A stretch of DNA of 63,377 bases, taken from RUG343 sp964486215 (lineage in GTDB: Bacteria; Bacillota_I; Bacilli_A; RF39; UBA660). A program made the translations under genes and the position numbers. The notes under the pieces were generated by a model. The model was not told where the DNA came from. It did not search any database and saw only the letters and a list, made by a program, of their open reading frames with translations. Shown here piece by piece: positions 53,241 to 61,283 of this stretch (positions are counted from its first letter, which is position 1; the number at the start of each line of letters is the position of its first letter). The stretch lies in the NCBI GenBank assembly GCA_964486215.1, contig CAZALI010000004.1, positions 1-63,377 of the forward strand, given 5' to 3'.

Positions 53241-54761
53241 ATGCGGGTTAAAAAATCATTTTTAAATGCTACAACTAATTCACTGATACTAGTAATTAGA
53301 TCAGTATTAATGTTTGCTGTTAGAATAGTATTTGTAAAGACATTAGGTCAAACTCTACTAGGTGTAGATAGCCTATTTACTAATTTATTACTAGTACTAT
53401 CAATGGCTGATTCAGGTATAAGTACAGCTATAAACTTTAGTCTATATAAACCATTATCAGATAAAGATTATGATAAAGTAAGTATCTTAATGTCTTTCTA
53501 TAAGAGAGTATATAGAACTCTAGGATTAATTGTAATTGGTATAGGTATAGCTTTTATACCATGTTTAAGTATTATTATAAAAGAACCAGTAGAGAATTTA
53601 TATTTATTATATTTGATATATCTCGCAACTACTGCGATTACATACTTTATATCATATAAAGATGCTTTATTAAATGCTGATCAAAACTACTATAAATCAA
53701 GTATTATAGTAGGTTCTACTTATAGTTTAATGTATATTACTAGAATAATATTCTTAATTGTAATGCCTAACTTTATAATATATGCACTTATACAATTAAT
53801 AATGATGTTTATTCAAAGAATATTAATAAATAGATATATTACTAAACAGTATTCTCATATTAAATTTAATTTAAAAGAAAAACTACCTAAAAAAGAAACA
53901 AAAGAAATATTTAATAAGATAGAATCTATGTTTATAAATAAACTAGGTGGTTTCTTAGTAAATGGTACTGATAATATTATAATATCTGCTACTTTAAAAT
54001 CTGGATTAGGAGTAGTAGCTGTTTATACTAATTTCTATTCTATAGTTAATACAGTTGATACTATTATTACTAGAGGTTTAAGTGGAGTAACATCTAGTTT
54101 TGGAGATCTAGCTGTCAATGAATCTAAAAAGACTCAAGAAGATGTCTTTAATAATCTAAACTTTATATCATTTGTAATATATGGATTATTCTTTGTAGGT
54201 TTCTATTTCTTATTAAATGAATTAATAGTAATCTTCTTTGGTAATAACTTTAAACTAGGTTTAAGTATAATATTACTAATATGTTTAAACTTCTATATAA
54301 CTGGTATTCTAAAACCATTAGACGTTGTTAAAGAAGCTACAGGTAACTTTGTCCATGATAAATATGTTAACTTGATGCAAGCAGGAATAAATATTATTCT
54401 ATCAATTATCTTAGCTAAGTACTTAGGCTTATTCGGAATAGTACTCGCAACATTCTTAAGTTATGTCTTACTTCCATTATGGAATAGACCATATGTAACA
54501 TACAAATATACTTTTAATAAGAATCCATTTAATTACTTTAAAATTCATATTAAATATGCTCTTAGCTTAGTATTGATAATTTTCTTAATAAGTTTAATTA
54601 TAGATAAGATAGTAATAAGCAGTTTAATATTAGACTTTATAGTTAAAAGTATCATAATATCAATTCTCTATTTATTATTAATAATACTTATTTATTTCAA
54701 AACACCAGAGTATAAATTCTATTATAATTTAGTAAAAAAAGTATTAAAAAAGACTAATTAA
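53241..54761 (+). CDS. Polysaccharide flippase, MOP superfamily (Wzx-like)
   Basis: A 506-residue protein with 12-14 hydrophobic helices and little else. The N-terminal VKKSFLNATTNSLILVIRSVLMFAVRI and FVKTLGQTLLGVDSLFTNLL, with GISTAINFSLYKPL and IISATLKSGLGVVAVYTNF, are characteristic of the Wzx/RfbX-type flippases in capsule loci. It would move undecaprenyl-linked repeat units outward. Together with the TagGH-type exporter 10 kb upstream this suggests two separate export routes. Its stop codon lies in a palindrome shared with the opposite licD gene. Confidence 0.92.
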   Translation: MRVKKSFLNATTNSLILVIRSVLMFAVRIVFVKTLGQTLLGVDSLFTNLLLVLSMADSGISTAINFSLYKPLSDKDYDKVSILMSFYKRVYRTLGLIVIGIGIAFIPCLSIIIKEPVENLYLLYLIYLATTAITYFISYKDALLNADQNYYKSSIIVGSTYSLMYITRIIFLIVMPNFIIYALIQLIMMFIQRILINRYITKQYSHIKFNLKEKLPKKETKEIFNKIESMFINKLGGFLVNGTDNIIISATLKSGLGVVAVYTNFYSIVNTVDTIITRGLSGVTSSFGDLAVNESKKTQEDVFNNLNFISFVIYGLFFVGFYFLLNELIVIFFGNNFKLGLSIILLICLNFYITGILKPLDVVKEATGNFVHDKYVNLMQAGINIILSIILAKYLGLFGIVLATFLSYVLLPLWNRPYVTYKYTFNKNPFNYFKIHIKYALSLVLIIFLISLIIDKIVISSLILDFIVKSIIISILYLLLIILIYFKTPEYKFYYNLVKKVLKKTN

Positions 54762-54772
54762 TTAGTCTTTTT
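54747..54772. terminator. Bidirectional terminator holding both stop codons
   Basis: A 26-base perfect palindrome (arms AAAAAGACTAATT and AATTAGTCTTTTT) between convergent genes. The flippase stop (54759-54761) and the licD stop (54764-54762) are adjacent at its centre. Confidence 0.92.
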
Positions 54773-55607
54773 CTTTTGGAAACTTTATTTCTAATACTGG
54801 ATGACAAACTCTTTTATCTTTAGGAGGTAATTTCATATAATCACCATAATAATGTCTTAGTATTTCGTCATATCTCTTAGGTATAAAAACTTTTAAACTT
54901 TCAAAATCATGTTCAATAGGATCAGTTAAATACTCTTTATCAATAATTTCTTTAAATAGATATGTTCCTGCATAAGAAGCTATCATTTTAGTATCTTTAT
55001 TATTATCTTTTCTCATCAATTTAGAAAGTCTTTTCTTTAATCTTTCACCATTATAGAAAACAGATAATATACTTATTATTTTAATAATAGTATTCTTTTT
55101 CTTATCTTCCATATAATTTAGATGATTATATTTCTTTAATAAAATCATTTTTAAACAATAAATATGAAAATATCTTAGTTTAGAAAAGAATGAATCATCT
55201 TTAATATTATCAAAAGCAAATACGTCAATCCATATACCAGCTCTACTATCATCTTTAGAAGAAGTAACCTCTAAGTACTTTGAATCCTTTCTTTTTAATT
55301 TAGAGAAAAGCATACCACATTCTTTATCAGTTTCTATAGACTCAAAAAAGAATCTCTTTTTATCTAATTCTTTAGCTTGTACTTTTATGAATTTATCATA
55401 ATTATCTCTAGTAAGACATACATCAACATCATCATCCCAAGGAATAAATCCATTATGTCTAACAGCTCCAATTAATGATCCACCAATAAGATAGTATTCA
55501 ATTTTATTCTTTCTACAAATTCTATCAAATTCTTTTAGAATTTCTAGTTCTACATCATGAAGTTTTTTTAATTGTTTATCAGTTAAAGTAATTGACTTTT
55601 TTCCCAT
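54762..55607 (-). CDS. LicD family phosphotransferase
   Basis: A 281-residue LicD protein. LIGGSLIGAVRHNGFIPWDDDVDVCL (about residues 42-66) is the family core: the Asp-rich stretch binds metal as in nucleotidyltransferase folds. LicD enzymes transfer phosphocholine or related phospho-groups from CDP-linked donors to surface glycans. WIDVFAFDNI is the second conserved block. No licA-, licB- or licC-type choline genes are in the window, so the group transferred could also be an alditol phosphate from the neighbouring cytidylyltransferase. It is the only - strand gene in the locus. Confidence 0.92.
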   Translation of the reverse strand: MGKKSITLTDKQLKKLHDVELEILKEFDRICRKNKIEYYLIGGSLIGAVRHNGFIPWDDDVDVCLTRDNYDKFIKVQAKELDKKRFFFESIETDKECGMLFSKLKRKDSKYLEVTSSKDDSRAGIWIDVFAFDNIKDDSFFSKLRYFHIYCLKMILLKKYNHLNYMEDKKKNTIIKIISILSVFYNGERLKKRLSKLMRKDNNKDTKMIASYAGTYLFKEIIDKEYLTDPIEHDFESLKVFIPKRYDEILRHYYGDYMKLPPKDKRVCHPVLEIKFPKEKD

Positions 55608-55622
55608 ATTATCACCAAAATG

Positions 55623-55651
55623 ATTATAACATTATTGAATACTATTGTCTA
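55623..55651 (-). promoter_or_regulatory. Promoter of licD
   Basis: On the - strand TAGACA (55651-55646), 17 bases, TATAAT (55628-55623) preceded by TGt. It faces away from the promoter of the cytidylyltransferase. Confidence 0.8.
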
Positions 55652-55678
55652 ATAAAGCTTTATGTTAAAATTTAGTTA

Positions 55679-55687
55679 TGCTATAAT
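55679..55687 (+). promoter_or_regulatory. Extended -10 promoter of the cytidylyltransferase-SDR-AraD operon
   Basis: TGcTATAAT (-10 at 55682-55687), followed by AGGAGG before the ATG at 55713. Confidence 0.75.
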
Positions 55688-55712
55688 GAAATTGAAATAC
55701 TAGGAGGTTTTT

Positions 55713-56432
55713 ATGAAAAAAGTTGCAATTATCATAGCTGGTGGTGTAGGAGCTCGTATGGAGCAATCTATACCTAAACAGTTTTTAAATGTAGGCGAAA
55801 AACCTATAATTATCTATACATTGGAGGCTTTCCAAAGACATCCAAATATTGATTCAATAATTGTAGTATGCCTAGATGGGTGGCATGAAATATTAAAATC
55901 TTATGCTAAACAATTTAATATTACTAAATTAGAATCAGTAGTATCAGGTGGAGAAAATGGACAAGGCTCTATTAAAAATGGCTTAGATGAAGCTAAGAGA
56001 TTAGGCTATAAAAAGAATGACATAGTACTAATACATGATGCTATAAGACCTATGGTCGATAATGAAACATTATCTGCTAACATTGCTACAGCAGAAAAAT
56101 ATGGTAATGCTACTGTAGTAGTTCCAGTCACAACAGTAGTCCTAAAGAAAGGTAGACATGAAGAATATTCAGAAAAAGTTGTTAATAGAGATGGCCTATA
56201 TTTAACACAAACACCTCAATCATTTAAATTAGGAGAGATATTAAGTGCTCATAAAGAAGCTAAAGAAAAAGGTATAACAAACTCCGTAGCTAGTTGTGAT
56301 TTATATACTAAGTTAGGTAGAAAAGTTTATTATTCACCTGGATCTGAAACTAATATAAAATTAACTAGACCTGGTGATATTCTAATATTTAAGGCTTTAC
56401 TAAATACTAAAAAGCCAGATTGGATGTCTTAA
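55713..56432 (+). CDS. IspD/TarI-type cytidylyltransferase
   Basis: A 239-residue CTP-dependent cytidylyltransferase. IIAGGVGARM (residues 7-16) and IPKQF carry the catalytic Arg and Lys, HDAIRP at about residue 107 is intact, and TQTPQSF follows. Family members make CDP-methylerythritol (IspD) or CDP-ribitol (TarI/Bcs1) and, in some pneumococci, CDP-arabinitol or CDP-mannitol precursors. Location next to licD, a SDR and an AraD epimerase points to an activated pentitol or pentulose rather than isoprenoid synthesis. AGGAGG lies before the start. Confidence 0.9.
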   Translation: MKKVAIIIAGGVGARMEQSIPKQFLNVGEKPIIIYTLEAFQRHPNIDSIIVVCLDGWHEILKSYAKQFNITKLESVVSGGENGQGSIKNGLDEAKRLGYKKNDIVLIHDAIRPMVDNETLSANIATAEKYGNATVVVPVTTVVLKKGRHEEYSEKVVNRDGLYLTQTPQSFKLGEILSAHKEAKEKGITNSVASCDLYTKLGRKVYYSPGSETNIKLTRPGDILIFKALLNTKKPDWMS

Positions 56433-56433
56433 A

Positions 56434-57468
56434 ATGAATTTAACATTATATAAACAAGGTATTAAAAAAGTTTTAAAGTATAATTCTTTTGAAAAATTAA
56501 AGAACAAATCAATATTAATACTAGGAGCTAATGGTTTAATAGGTTCCGGAATAATAGATGTATTAGCATACTTAAATTCTGAATTGAACTATAATATTAA
56601 GATAATATGTTCTGTTAGAAATAAAAATAAGATATTAGAGAGATTCAATTCATATAATAATTTAAAAATAGTAGAACAAGATTTATTAAAAGATTTTACT
56701 ATAACAGAAAAAGTTGATTATGTAATAAATGCTGCTAGTAATGCTCATCCATTAGCTTTTTCTACAGATCCAGTTGGTACTATAAGTGCTAATTTCATTG
56801 GTACAAAAAACATCTTAGAATATTGTAAAAGTAATAAAGTAAAAAGAATGCTATTTATTTCTTCAGGAGAAATATATGGACAGGGTAGTGATGACATAAA
56901 AGCTTTTAAAGAAGACTATAGTGGTAAGATAAATTCAACAGATTTTAGAAGTTGTTATCCAATAGGTAAACTAGCTGCTGAATCACTATGTGCCTCTTAT
57001 TTGGAAGAATATGGAGTAAAAACTGTTATTGCTAGATTATGTCATACTTATGGACCAACTCAACAAGAAAACGATAGTAGAGCATCACAACAATTTATAA
57101 AGAATGTTTTAAATGATAAAGATATTGTTTTAAAGAGTCCAGGCGTACAAGTAAGATCATATTGCTATGTATTAGATTCTGTTACGGGAATTTTAAGAAT
57201 ACTATTAGATGGTAAAAGTGGTGAAGCCTATAATGTTGCTAATAATGCTTCAATTCTTTCTATCAGAGAATTTGCTGAAACTGTCGCAGCAACTAAAAAT
57301 AGAAAAGTAATTTTTGATATTCCAAGCGAAAGTGAAAAAAGAGGATACAATAAAGTCACTAGATCAGTTTTAGATGGAACTAAACTAGAAAAACTTGGTT
57401 GGAAACCAATATATGGATATAAAGATGGAATAAAAGAAACAATAGGAGTATTAGAAAATGTTAAATAA
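56434..57468 (+). CDS. NAD-dependent epimerase/dehydratase family protein (extended SDR)
   Basis: A 344-residue extended SDR. The NAD site is ILGANGLIGSG (about residues 28-38). CYPIGKLAAE at about 173-182 gives the YxxxK catalytic pair, and RLCHTYGP and RSYCYVLD are family motifs. The nearest types by eye are sugar-nucleotide epimerases and decarboxylases. Two bases separate it from the cytidylyltransferase and its end overlaps the araD-like gene by 11 bases, so the three form a tight unit. Here it may reduce or epimerise a CDP-linked pentulose; this is inference. Confidence 0.87.
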   Translation: MNLTLYKQGIKKVLKYNSFEKLKNKSILILGANGLIGSGIIDVLAYLNSELNYNIKIICSVRNKNKILERFNSYNNLKIVEQDLLKDFTITEKVDYVINAASNAHPLAFSTDPVGTISANFIGTKNILEYCKSNKVKRMLFISSGEIYGQGSDDIKAFKEDYSGKINSTDFRSCYPIGKLAAESLCASYLEEYGVKTVIARLCHTYGPTQQENDSRASQQFIKNVLNDKDIVLKSPGVQVRSYCYVLDSVTGILRILLDGKSGEAYNVANNASILSIREFAETVAATKNRKVIFDIPSESEKRGYNKVTRSVLDGTKLEKLGWKPIYGYKDGIKETIGVLENVK

Positions 57469-58147
57469 ATTAAAAAAAGAAGTTTATGAAGCTAATCTAG
57501 AATTAGTAAAACAAGATTTAGTTGTATATACTTGGGGAAATGTATCTGCTATAGATAGAAAATCTAACTTAGTAGTAATAAAACCAAGTGGAGTAGACTA
57601 TGCTACTATGAAAGTAGATGATATGGTTGTAGTAGACTTAGATGGAAATATTGTTGAAGGAAAATTAAGACCATCTTCAGATACTCCAACTCATCTAGAA
57701 TTATATAAACATTTTAAAGATATTGGTGCTGTAGTACATACACACTCTAGTTGGGCAACAGCTTGGGCTCAATCAGGTAGAGGCATTCCACCTTATGGTA
57801 CTACACATGCTGACACATTCTATGGAACTATACCATGTACTAGAGTATTAACTAAAGATGAAGTAAATAAAGATTATGAATTAAATACTGGTAAAGTAAT
57901 AGTAGAAACATTTAAAAATATAGATGAAAATGCTATTCCTGGAGTACTATGTAAAAGCCATGGACCATTTGTCTGGGGAAAAGATGCTAAAACAGCTGTC
58001 TATAATGCTAAAGTATTAGAAGAAGTAGCTAAAATGGCTTATCATACAGAAATATTAAATAAAGATATTAAAGAAGTTAATCAATACTTATTAGATAAAC
58101 ATTATTTAAGAAAACATGGTAAAAATGCTTATTACGGTCAAAAATAA
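57458..58147 (+). CDS. L-ribulose-5-phosphate 4-epimerase family protein (AraD-like)
   Basis: A 229-residue class II aldolase/epimerase. WGNVSAIDR, KPSGVDY, HTHSSWATAWAQSG (about residues 94-107, the first two zinc His) and KSHGPFVWG (about 165-173, the third zinc His) are intact, and the C-terminal EEVAKMAYHTE is AraD-like. AraD interconverts L-ribulose-5-P and D-xylulose-5-P. No arabinose utilisation genes surround it; the link with a cytidylyltransferase and a SDR suggests it supplies a pentulose phosphate for a CDP-pentitol. It is the last gene of the unit. Confidence 0.9.
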   Translation: MLNKLKKEVYEANLELVKQDLVVYTWGNVSAIDRKSNLVVIKPSGVDYATMKVDDMVVVDLDGNIVEGKLRPSSDTPTHLELYKHFKDIGAVVHTHSSWATAWAQSGRGIPPYGTTHADTFYGTIPCTRVLTKDEVNKDYELNTGKVIVETFKNIDENAIPGVLCKSHGPFVWGKDAKTAVYNAKVLEEVAKMAYHTEILNKDIKEVNQYLLDKHYLRKHGKNAYYGQK

Positions 58148-58152
58148 GAGAG

Positions 58153-58177
58153 AAAAGAAGATTTATCTTCTTTTTTT
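58153..58177 (+). terminator. Terminator after the AraD-like gene
   Basis: AAAGAAGAT and ATCTTCTTT (58154-58162 and 58165-58173) around a two-base loop, then T. Confidence 0.85.
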
Positions 58178-58198
58178 GTGGAAAACAAATTAAATATT

Positions 58199-58207
58199 TG
58201 ATACAAT
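58199..58207 (+). promoter_or_regulatory. Extended -10 promoter of the second acyltransferase
   Basis: TGaTACAAT (-10 at 58202-58207). The leader to the start codon is about 50 bases, with AGGTGG and GGTGAA as possible ribosome sites. Confidence 0.5.
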
Positions 58208-58261
58208 GTTATTAAGAATAGATGAGGTAAGAGATATCAATAGGTGGGAACGGTGAATAAT

Positions 58262-59386
58262 ATGAAAAAAATAGAGAGAAACTCTAACCATGAATTAATG
58301 CGTATTATATCCATGTTTTTAATTGTATTGGGACATTCAATACTATTTGGAAACGCTCTTAAGAATTCACAAAATGAAAGTGTTACTATGATACTTATGA
58401 TTTGGGAATTCATTCTTCTAGTACACGTTAATTCTTTTGCTTTATTAACAGGTTATTATCAATCTAATAGTACTTTTAAACAATCAGCTCTTTGGAAAAT
58501 AATTAATCAAACTTTATTCTATAAAGCATTAATCTTAATTATTTTAACAGCTTTAGGTTTGATATCTTTAGGAAAAGTAGAAATATTAAAAGAACTATTT
58601 CCTATTAATATGACCCAGTATTGGTTTATAAAAGTATATTTCTTACTATATTGTCTTTCACCATTTCTAAATAAATTTATAAATGTCTTAAATAAAAAAG
58701 ATTTTAAAAGATTACTTATTGTTGGTTTTATACTATTCTCTATAATCCCAGCTATTACTAATTATGGGGCTTTTAGTAATAATGGATATACTCTATATAA
58801 TTTTATTTATTTATATTTTGTAGGTGCTTATTTAAGAATTTATCCACTAGACAAAAGTTATTTATTTAAAAGATTATCTAAGAATGCTTATCAATTATCT
58901 TTAATAGTAATATTTATTACTTCTGTAGCACTAAGATTTATCTTATATTATTTTGCGGATAGAATAGCTGGTACAAACTCTATTTTAGATGAAATAGCTA
59001 TAACTATTACACATGGTATGGATCATTATAGTAGACCACTTCTAATGATTCAAAGTATAGCTTATTTTTCTTGGTTTACTAGTATTACTATAAAATCTAA
59101 GATTATAAATAAAATATCTCCATTAGTACTAGGAGTATATATAATACATATTAATATGTATCTAAGAGAATTCTTGTTTAAATGGGTAGGTGTAGATAGA
59201 GGACCAACTTATTCTTATAGATTACTAATTGATGTTCTTTTAGGAACAATAATTATCTTTATAGCTTGCTTAGTAATAGAATATATTAGACAAGTAATAT
59301 TTAAATTTATTTATAAGAGAAAGATATCTAAAAAGATTAGAGATAGTTATTATAATTTATTACATAATATTTATATAAAAGACTAA
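58262..59386 (+). CDS. Membrane acyltransferase (Acyl_transf_3 type)
   Basis: A 374-residue membrane protein with about ten helices. RNSNHELMRIISMFLIVLGHS contains the conserved Arg and the His of the acyltransferase-3 family, and QYWFIKVYFLLYCLSPFLNK is typical of the capsule- and teichoic-acid-modifying group. It would O-acylate a surface glycan outside or at the membrane. The ATG at 58262 was chosen, with GGTGAA just upstream; in-frame GTG codons at 58244 and 58253 are alternatives. It is a single-gene unit. Confidence 0.9.
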   Translation: MKKIERNSNHELMRIISMFLIVLGHSILFGNALKNSQNESVTMILMIWEFILLVHVNSFALLTGYYQSNSTFKQSALWKIINQTLFYKALILIILTALGLISLGKVEILKELFPINMTQYWFIKVYFLLYCLSPFLNKFINVLNKKDFKRLLIVGFILFSIIPAITNYGAFSNNGYTLYNFIYLYFVGAYLRIYPLDKSYLFKRLSKNAYQLSLIVIFITSVALRFILYYFADRIAGTNSILDEIAITITHGMDHYSRPLLMIQSIAYFSWFTSITIKSKIINKISPLVLGVYIIHINMYLREFLFKWVGVDRGPTYSYRLLIDVLLGTIIIFIACLVIEYIRQVIFKFIYKRKISKKIRDSYYNLLHNIYIKD

Positions 59387-59410
59387 GAATATAGAAATAT
59401 ATTCTTTTTT
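59385..59410 (+). terminator. Terminator after the acyltransferase
   Basis: AGAATATA (59386-59393) and TATATTCT (59398-59405) around four bases, then T. The left arm includes the last base of the stop codon. Confidence 0.82.
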
Positions 59411-59417
59411 ATTTTTA

Positions 59418-59426
59418 TGATATAAT
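59418..59426 (+). promoter_or_regulatory. Extended -10 promoter of the small membrane protein and phosphoglycerol transferase
   Basis: TGaTATAAT (-10 at 59421-59426), directly after the terminator T run. Confidence 0.68.
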
Positions 59427-59450
59427 AGAAGTAATTTGGGAGGTATTTTT

Positions 59451-59747
59451 ATGGAGTTTATTTGTTTGTTTTTCCCAACTCTTATAGCTATGGGAAAAGA
59501 TATTAATACAAAGAATATTTATAAAGTAATATATGATTATGCTATGTATAATTTAAGTATTAATTTTATATCATTTTTAATAGTTAGAGTAGTTACTCAG
59601 TCACAATTAGTTATAGATAGTAACTTATGGACTATGAAATTTACTCTTAAATATATAATACTTAGTTCATTTATAGCTCTTATATTGCCAAAAGTAATAG
59701 AATTCTTAAAGAAGAATTTCTCTATATCTATAAAGAGGTCAAAATGA
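59451..59747 (+). CDS. Small membrane protein upstream of a phosphoglycerol transferase
   Basis: A 98-residue protein with two or three hydrophobic helices (about 1-15, 30-50 and 65-85) and a basic end. I do not recognise it. The first residues (EFICLFFPTLIAMG) and size resemble small membrane proteins found in polysaccharide loci. GGGAGG lies seven bases before the ATG at 59451; the longer TTG-initiated frame begins on that site. Its end overlaps the LTA-synthase-like gene by four bases, so it is coupled to it and may be a partner subunit. Confidence 0.75.
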   Translation: MEFICLFFPTLIAMGKDINTKNIYKVIYDYAMYNLSINFISFLIVRVVTQSQLVIDSNLWTMKFTLKYIILSSFIALILPKVIEFLKKNFSISIKRSK

Positions 59748-61261
59748 TTAAGAAAATTATTAAGAATTTCTTTGTATTCTTATATATATTTATAATTACT
59801 TTAATATATTTTTCTACTAAATGGGCTCTTCATACTTTTGAATTTCTAAATTTTGATGAAATAGTTTTTCAATTAACTTCACCATTATCTGGAACTGAGA
59901 GTACTATTATGACTAGTTTTTATAGTAATAGTTTATTCCCAAGTATAGTATTTTCTGTTATATGCTTTATATTGATAAAGACGCTTTATAGTTATTTAAG
60001 TACTGAGTATCTTAATATAAATATAATGATTAGAAATAAGAAATTTAATTTTAATATTAAGACTATTATTCTAAAGATAATTATAACTACTATAATTATT
60101 ATTAGTGGACTATGTATTATTAATAATAGCTGTACTAAACTACATTTACCAAAGTATCTTAAATCTTTATTTGAAAGTTCTAAGTTTATTGAAGAACACT
60201 ATGTAGATCCAAAAGAAGTAAAAATAACTTTCCCAGATAAAAAGAGAAATTTAGTATTTATCTTCGCAGAATCATTTGAAAGTAGTTACTTTCCAGTTAG
60301 TTTAGGTGGAAGTAATAATAAAAATCCTATGGAACCATTAAATACTTTAACTGAAGAAAATTTAAATTTTTCTGATAATGAAAAGTTTGGTGGTTCACAG
60401 CAATTAGCAGGTACAACATGGACAACAGGAGCTATAGTAGCTTATACTACAGGTCTACCAGTAAAAATAGATCCTACTCTTACCAATGGCGCTGATAGAA
60501 GTAATGTCTTAAATGGAGCTACTGCTTTAGGACATATTCTAGAAAAGAATGGTTATAATGAAACATTTATGATGGGATCAGATAGTTCTTTTGGTAGTAG
60601 AAAAGGTTATTTAAAAAAACATGGTAATTATTACATCTATGATGAAAAAGAAGCTAAAAAGTTAAAGAAAGTACCAAAAGATTATCATGTATGGTGGGGT
60701 ATAGAAGATAAGAAATTATTTGAAATAGCTAAAGATGAATTAACAAGATTAGATAATGAAAGTAAACCATTTAACTTTTCTATATTGACTACTGATACTC
60801 ATTTCCCAGGTGGTTTTATAAATAAAGAATGTACTGGATATCATTATGAAGATGACTATTCTAATTCAGTATATTGTAGTGCTAAAGAAATAAGAGACTT
60901 TATTGAATGGATAAAGAAACAATCATTCTATGAAAATACAACTATTATTTTAGTTGGAGATCATCTTAGTATGGAAAAGGATTATCTACCATTAGATCAA
61001 AAGAGAAGAGTTTATAATCTTATAATTAATTCTCCTATAGAAGCAAAACAAACAAAGAATAGAGAATTCTCATCTCTAGATATGTTCCCAACTACTTTAG
61101 CTAGTATGAATGTAAAGATAGAAGGAGATAGATTAGGTCTAGGTACCAATTTATATTCCGATGAAAAAACATTGATAGAACAATATGGATATGATAAAGT
61201 TAATAGTGAATTAGAAAAAAGAAGTATATTTTATGATAATAAATTTATTTATAATAAATAA
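59744..61261 (+). CDS. LTA synthase/MdoB-like phosphoglycerol transferase
   Basis: A 505-residue membrane-bound sulfatase-fold enzyme. About three or four helices (residues 5-135) anchor the extracytoplasmic domain: NLVFIFAESFESSYF supplies the first metal ligands, QQLAGTTWTTGAIVA (about residues 219-233) the catalytic Thr, and IILVGDHLSM the last metal site. It resembles OpgB/MdoB-type phosphoglycerol transferases as much as LtaS, so it may add phosphoglycerol to a surface glycan. It is intact, unlike the related gene at 22.3 kb. Confidence 0.9.
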   Translation: MIKKIIKNFFVFLYIFIITLIYFSTKWALHTFEFLNFDEIVFQLTSPLSGTESTIMTSFYSNSLFPSIVFSVICFILIKTLYSYLSTEYLNINIMIRNKKFNFNIKTIILKIIITTIIIISGLCIINNSCTKLHLPKYLKSLFESSKFIEEHYVDPKEVKITFPDKKRNLVFIFAESFESSYFPVSLGGSNNKNPMEPLNTLTEENLNFSDNEKFGGSQQLAGTTWTTGAIVAYTTGLPVKIDPTLTNGADRSNVLNGATALGHILEKNGYNETFMMGSDSSFGSRKGYLKKHGNYYIYDEKEAKKLKKVPKDYHVWWGIEDKKLFEIAKDELTRLDNESKPFNFSILTTDTHFPGGFINKECTGYHYEDDYSNSVYCSAKEIRDFIEWIKKQSFYENTTIILVGDHLSMEKDYLPLDQKRRVYNLIINSPIEAKQTKNREFSSLDMFPTTLASMNVKIEGDRLGLGTNLYSDEKTLIEQYGYDKVNSELEKRSIFYDNKFIYNK

Positions 61262-61283
61262 TTTCCTCTAATAGGAGGTACAT

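Noticed and set aside
58208..58261. Riboswitch in the leader of the second acyltransferase
   Set aside because: The leader is only about 50 bases and I see no conserved aptamer sequence or terminator-antiterminator pair.
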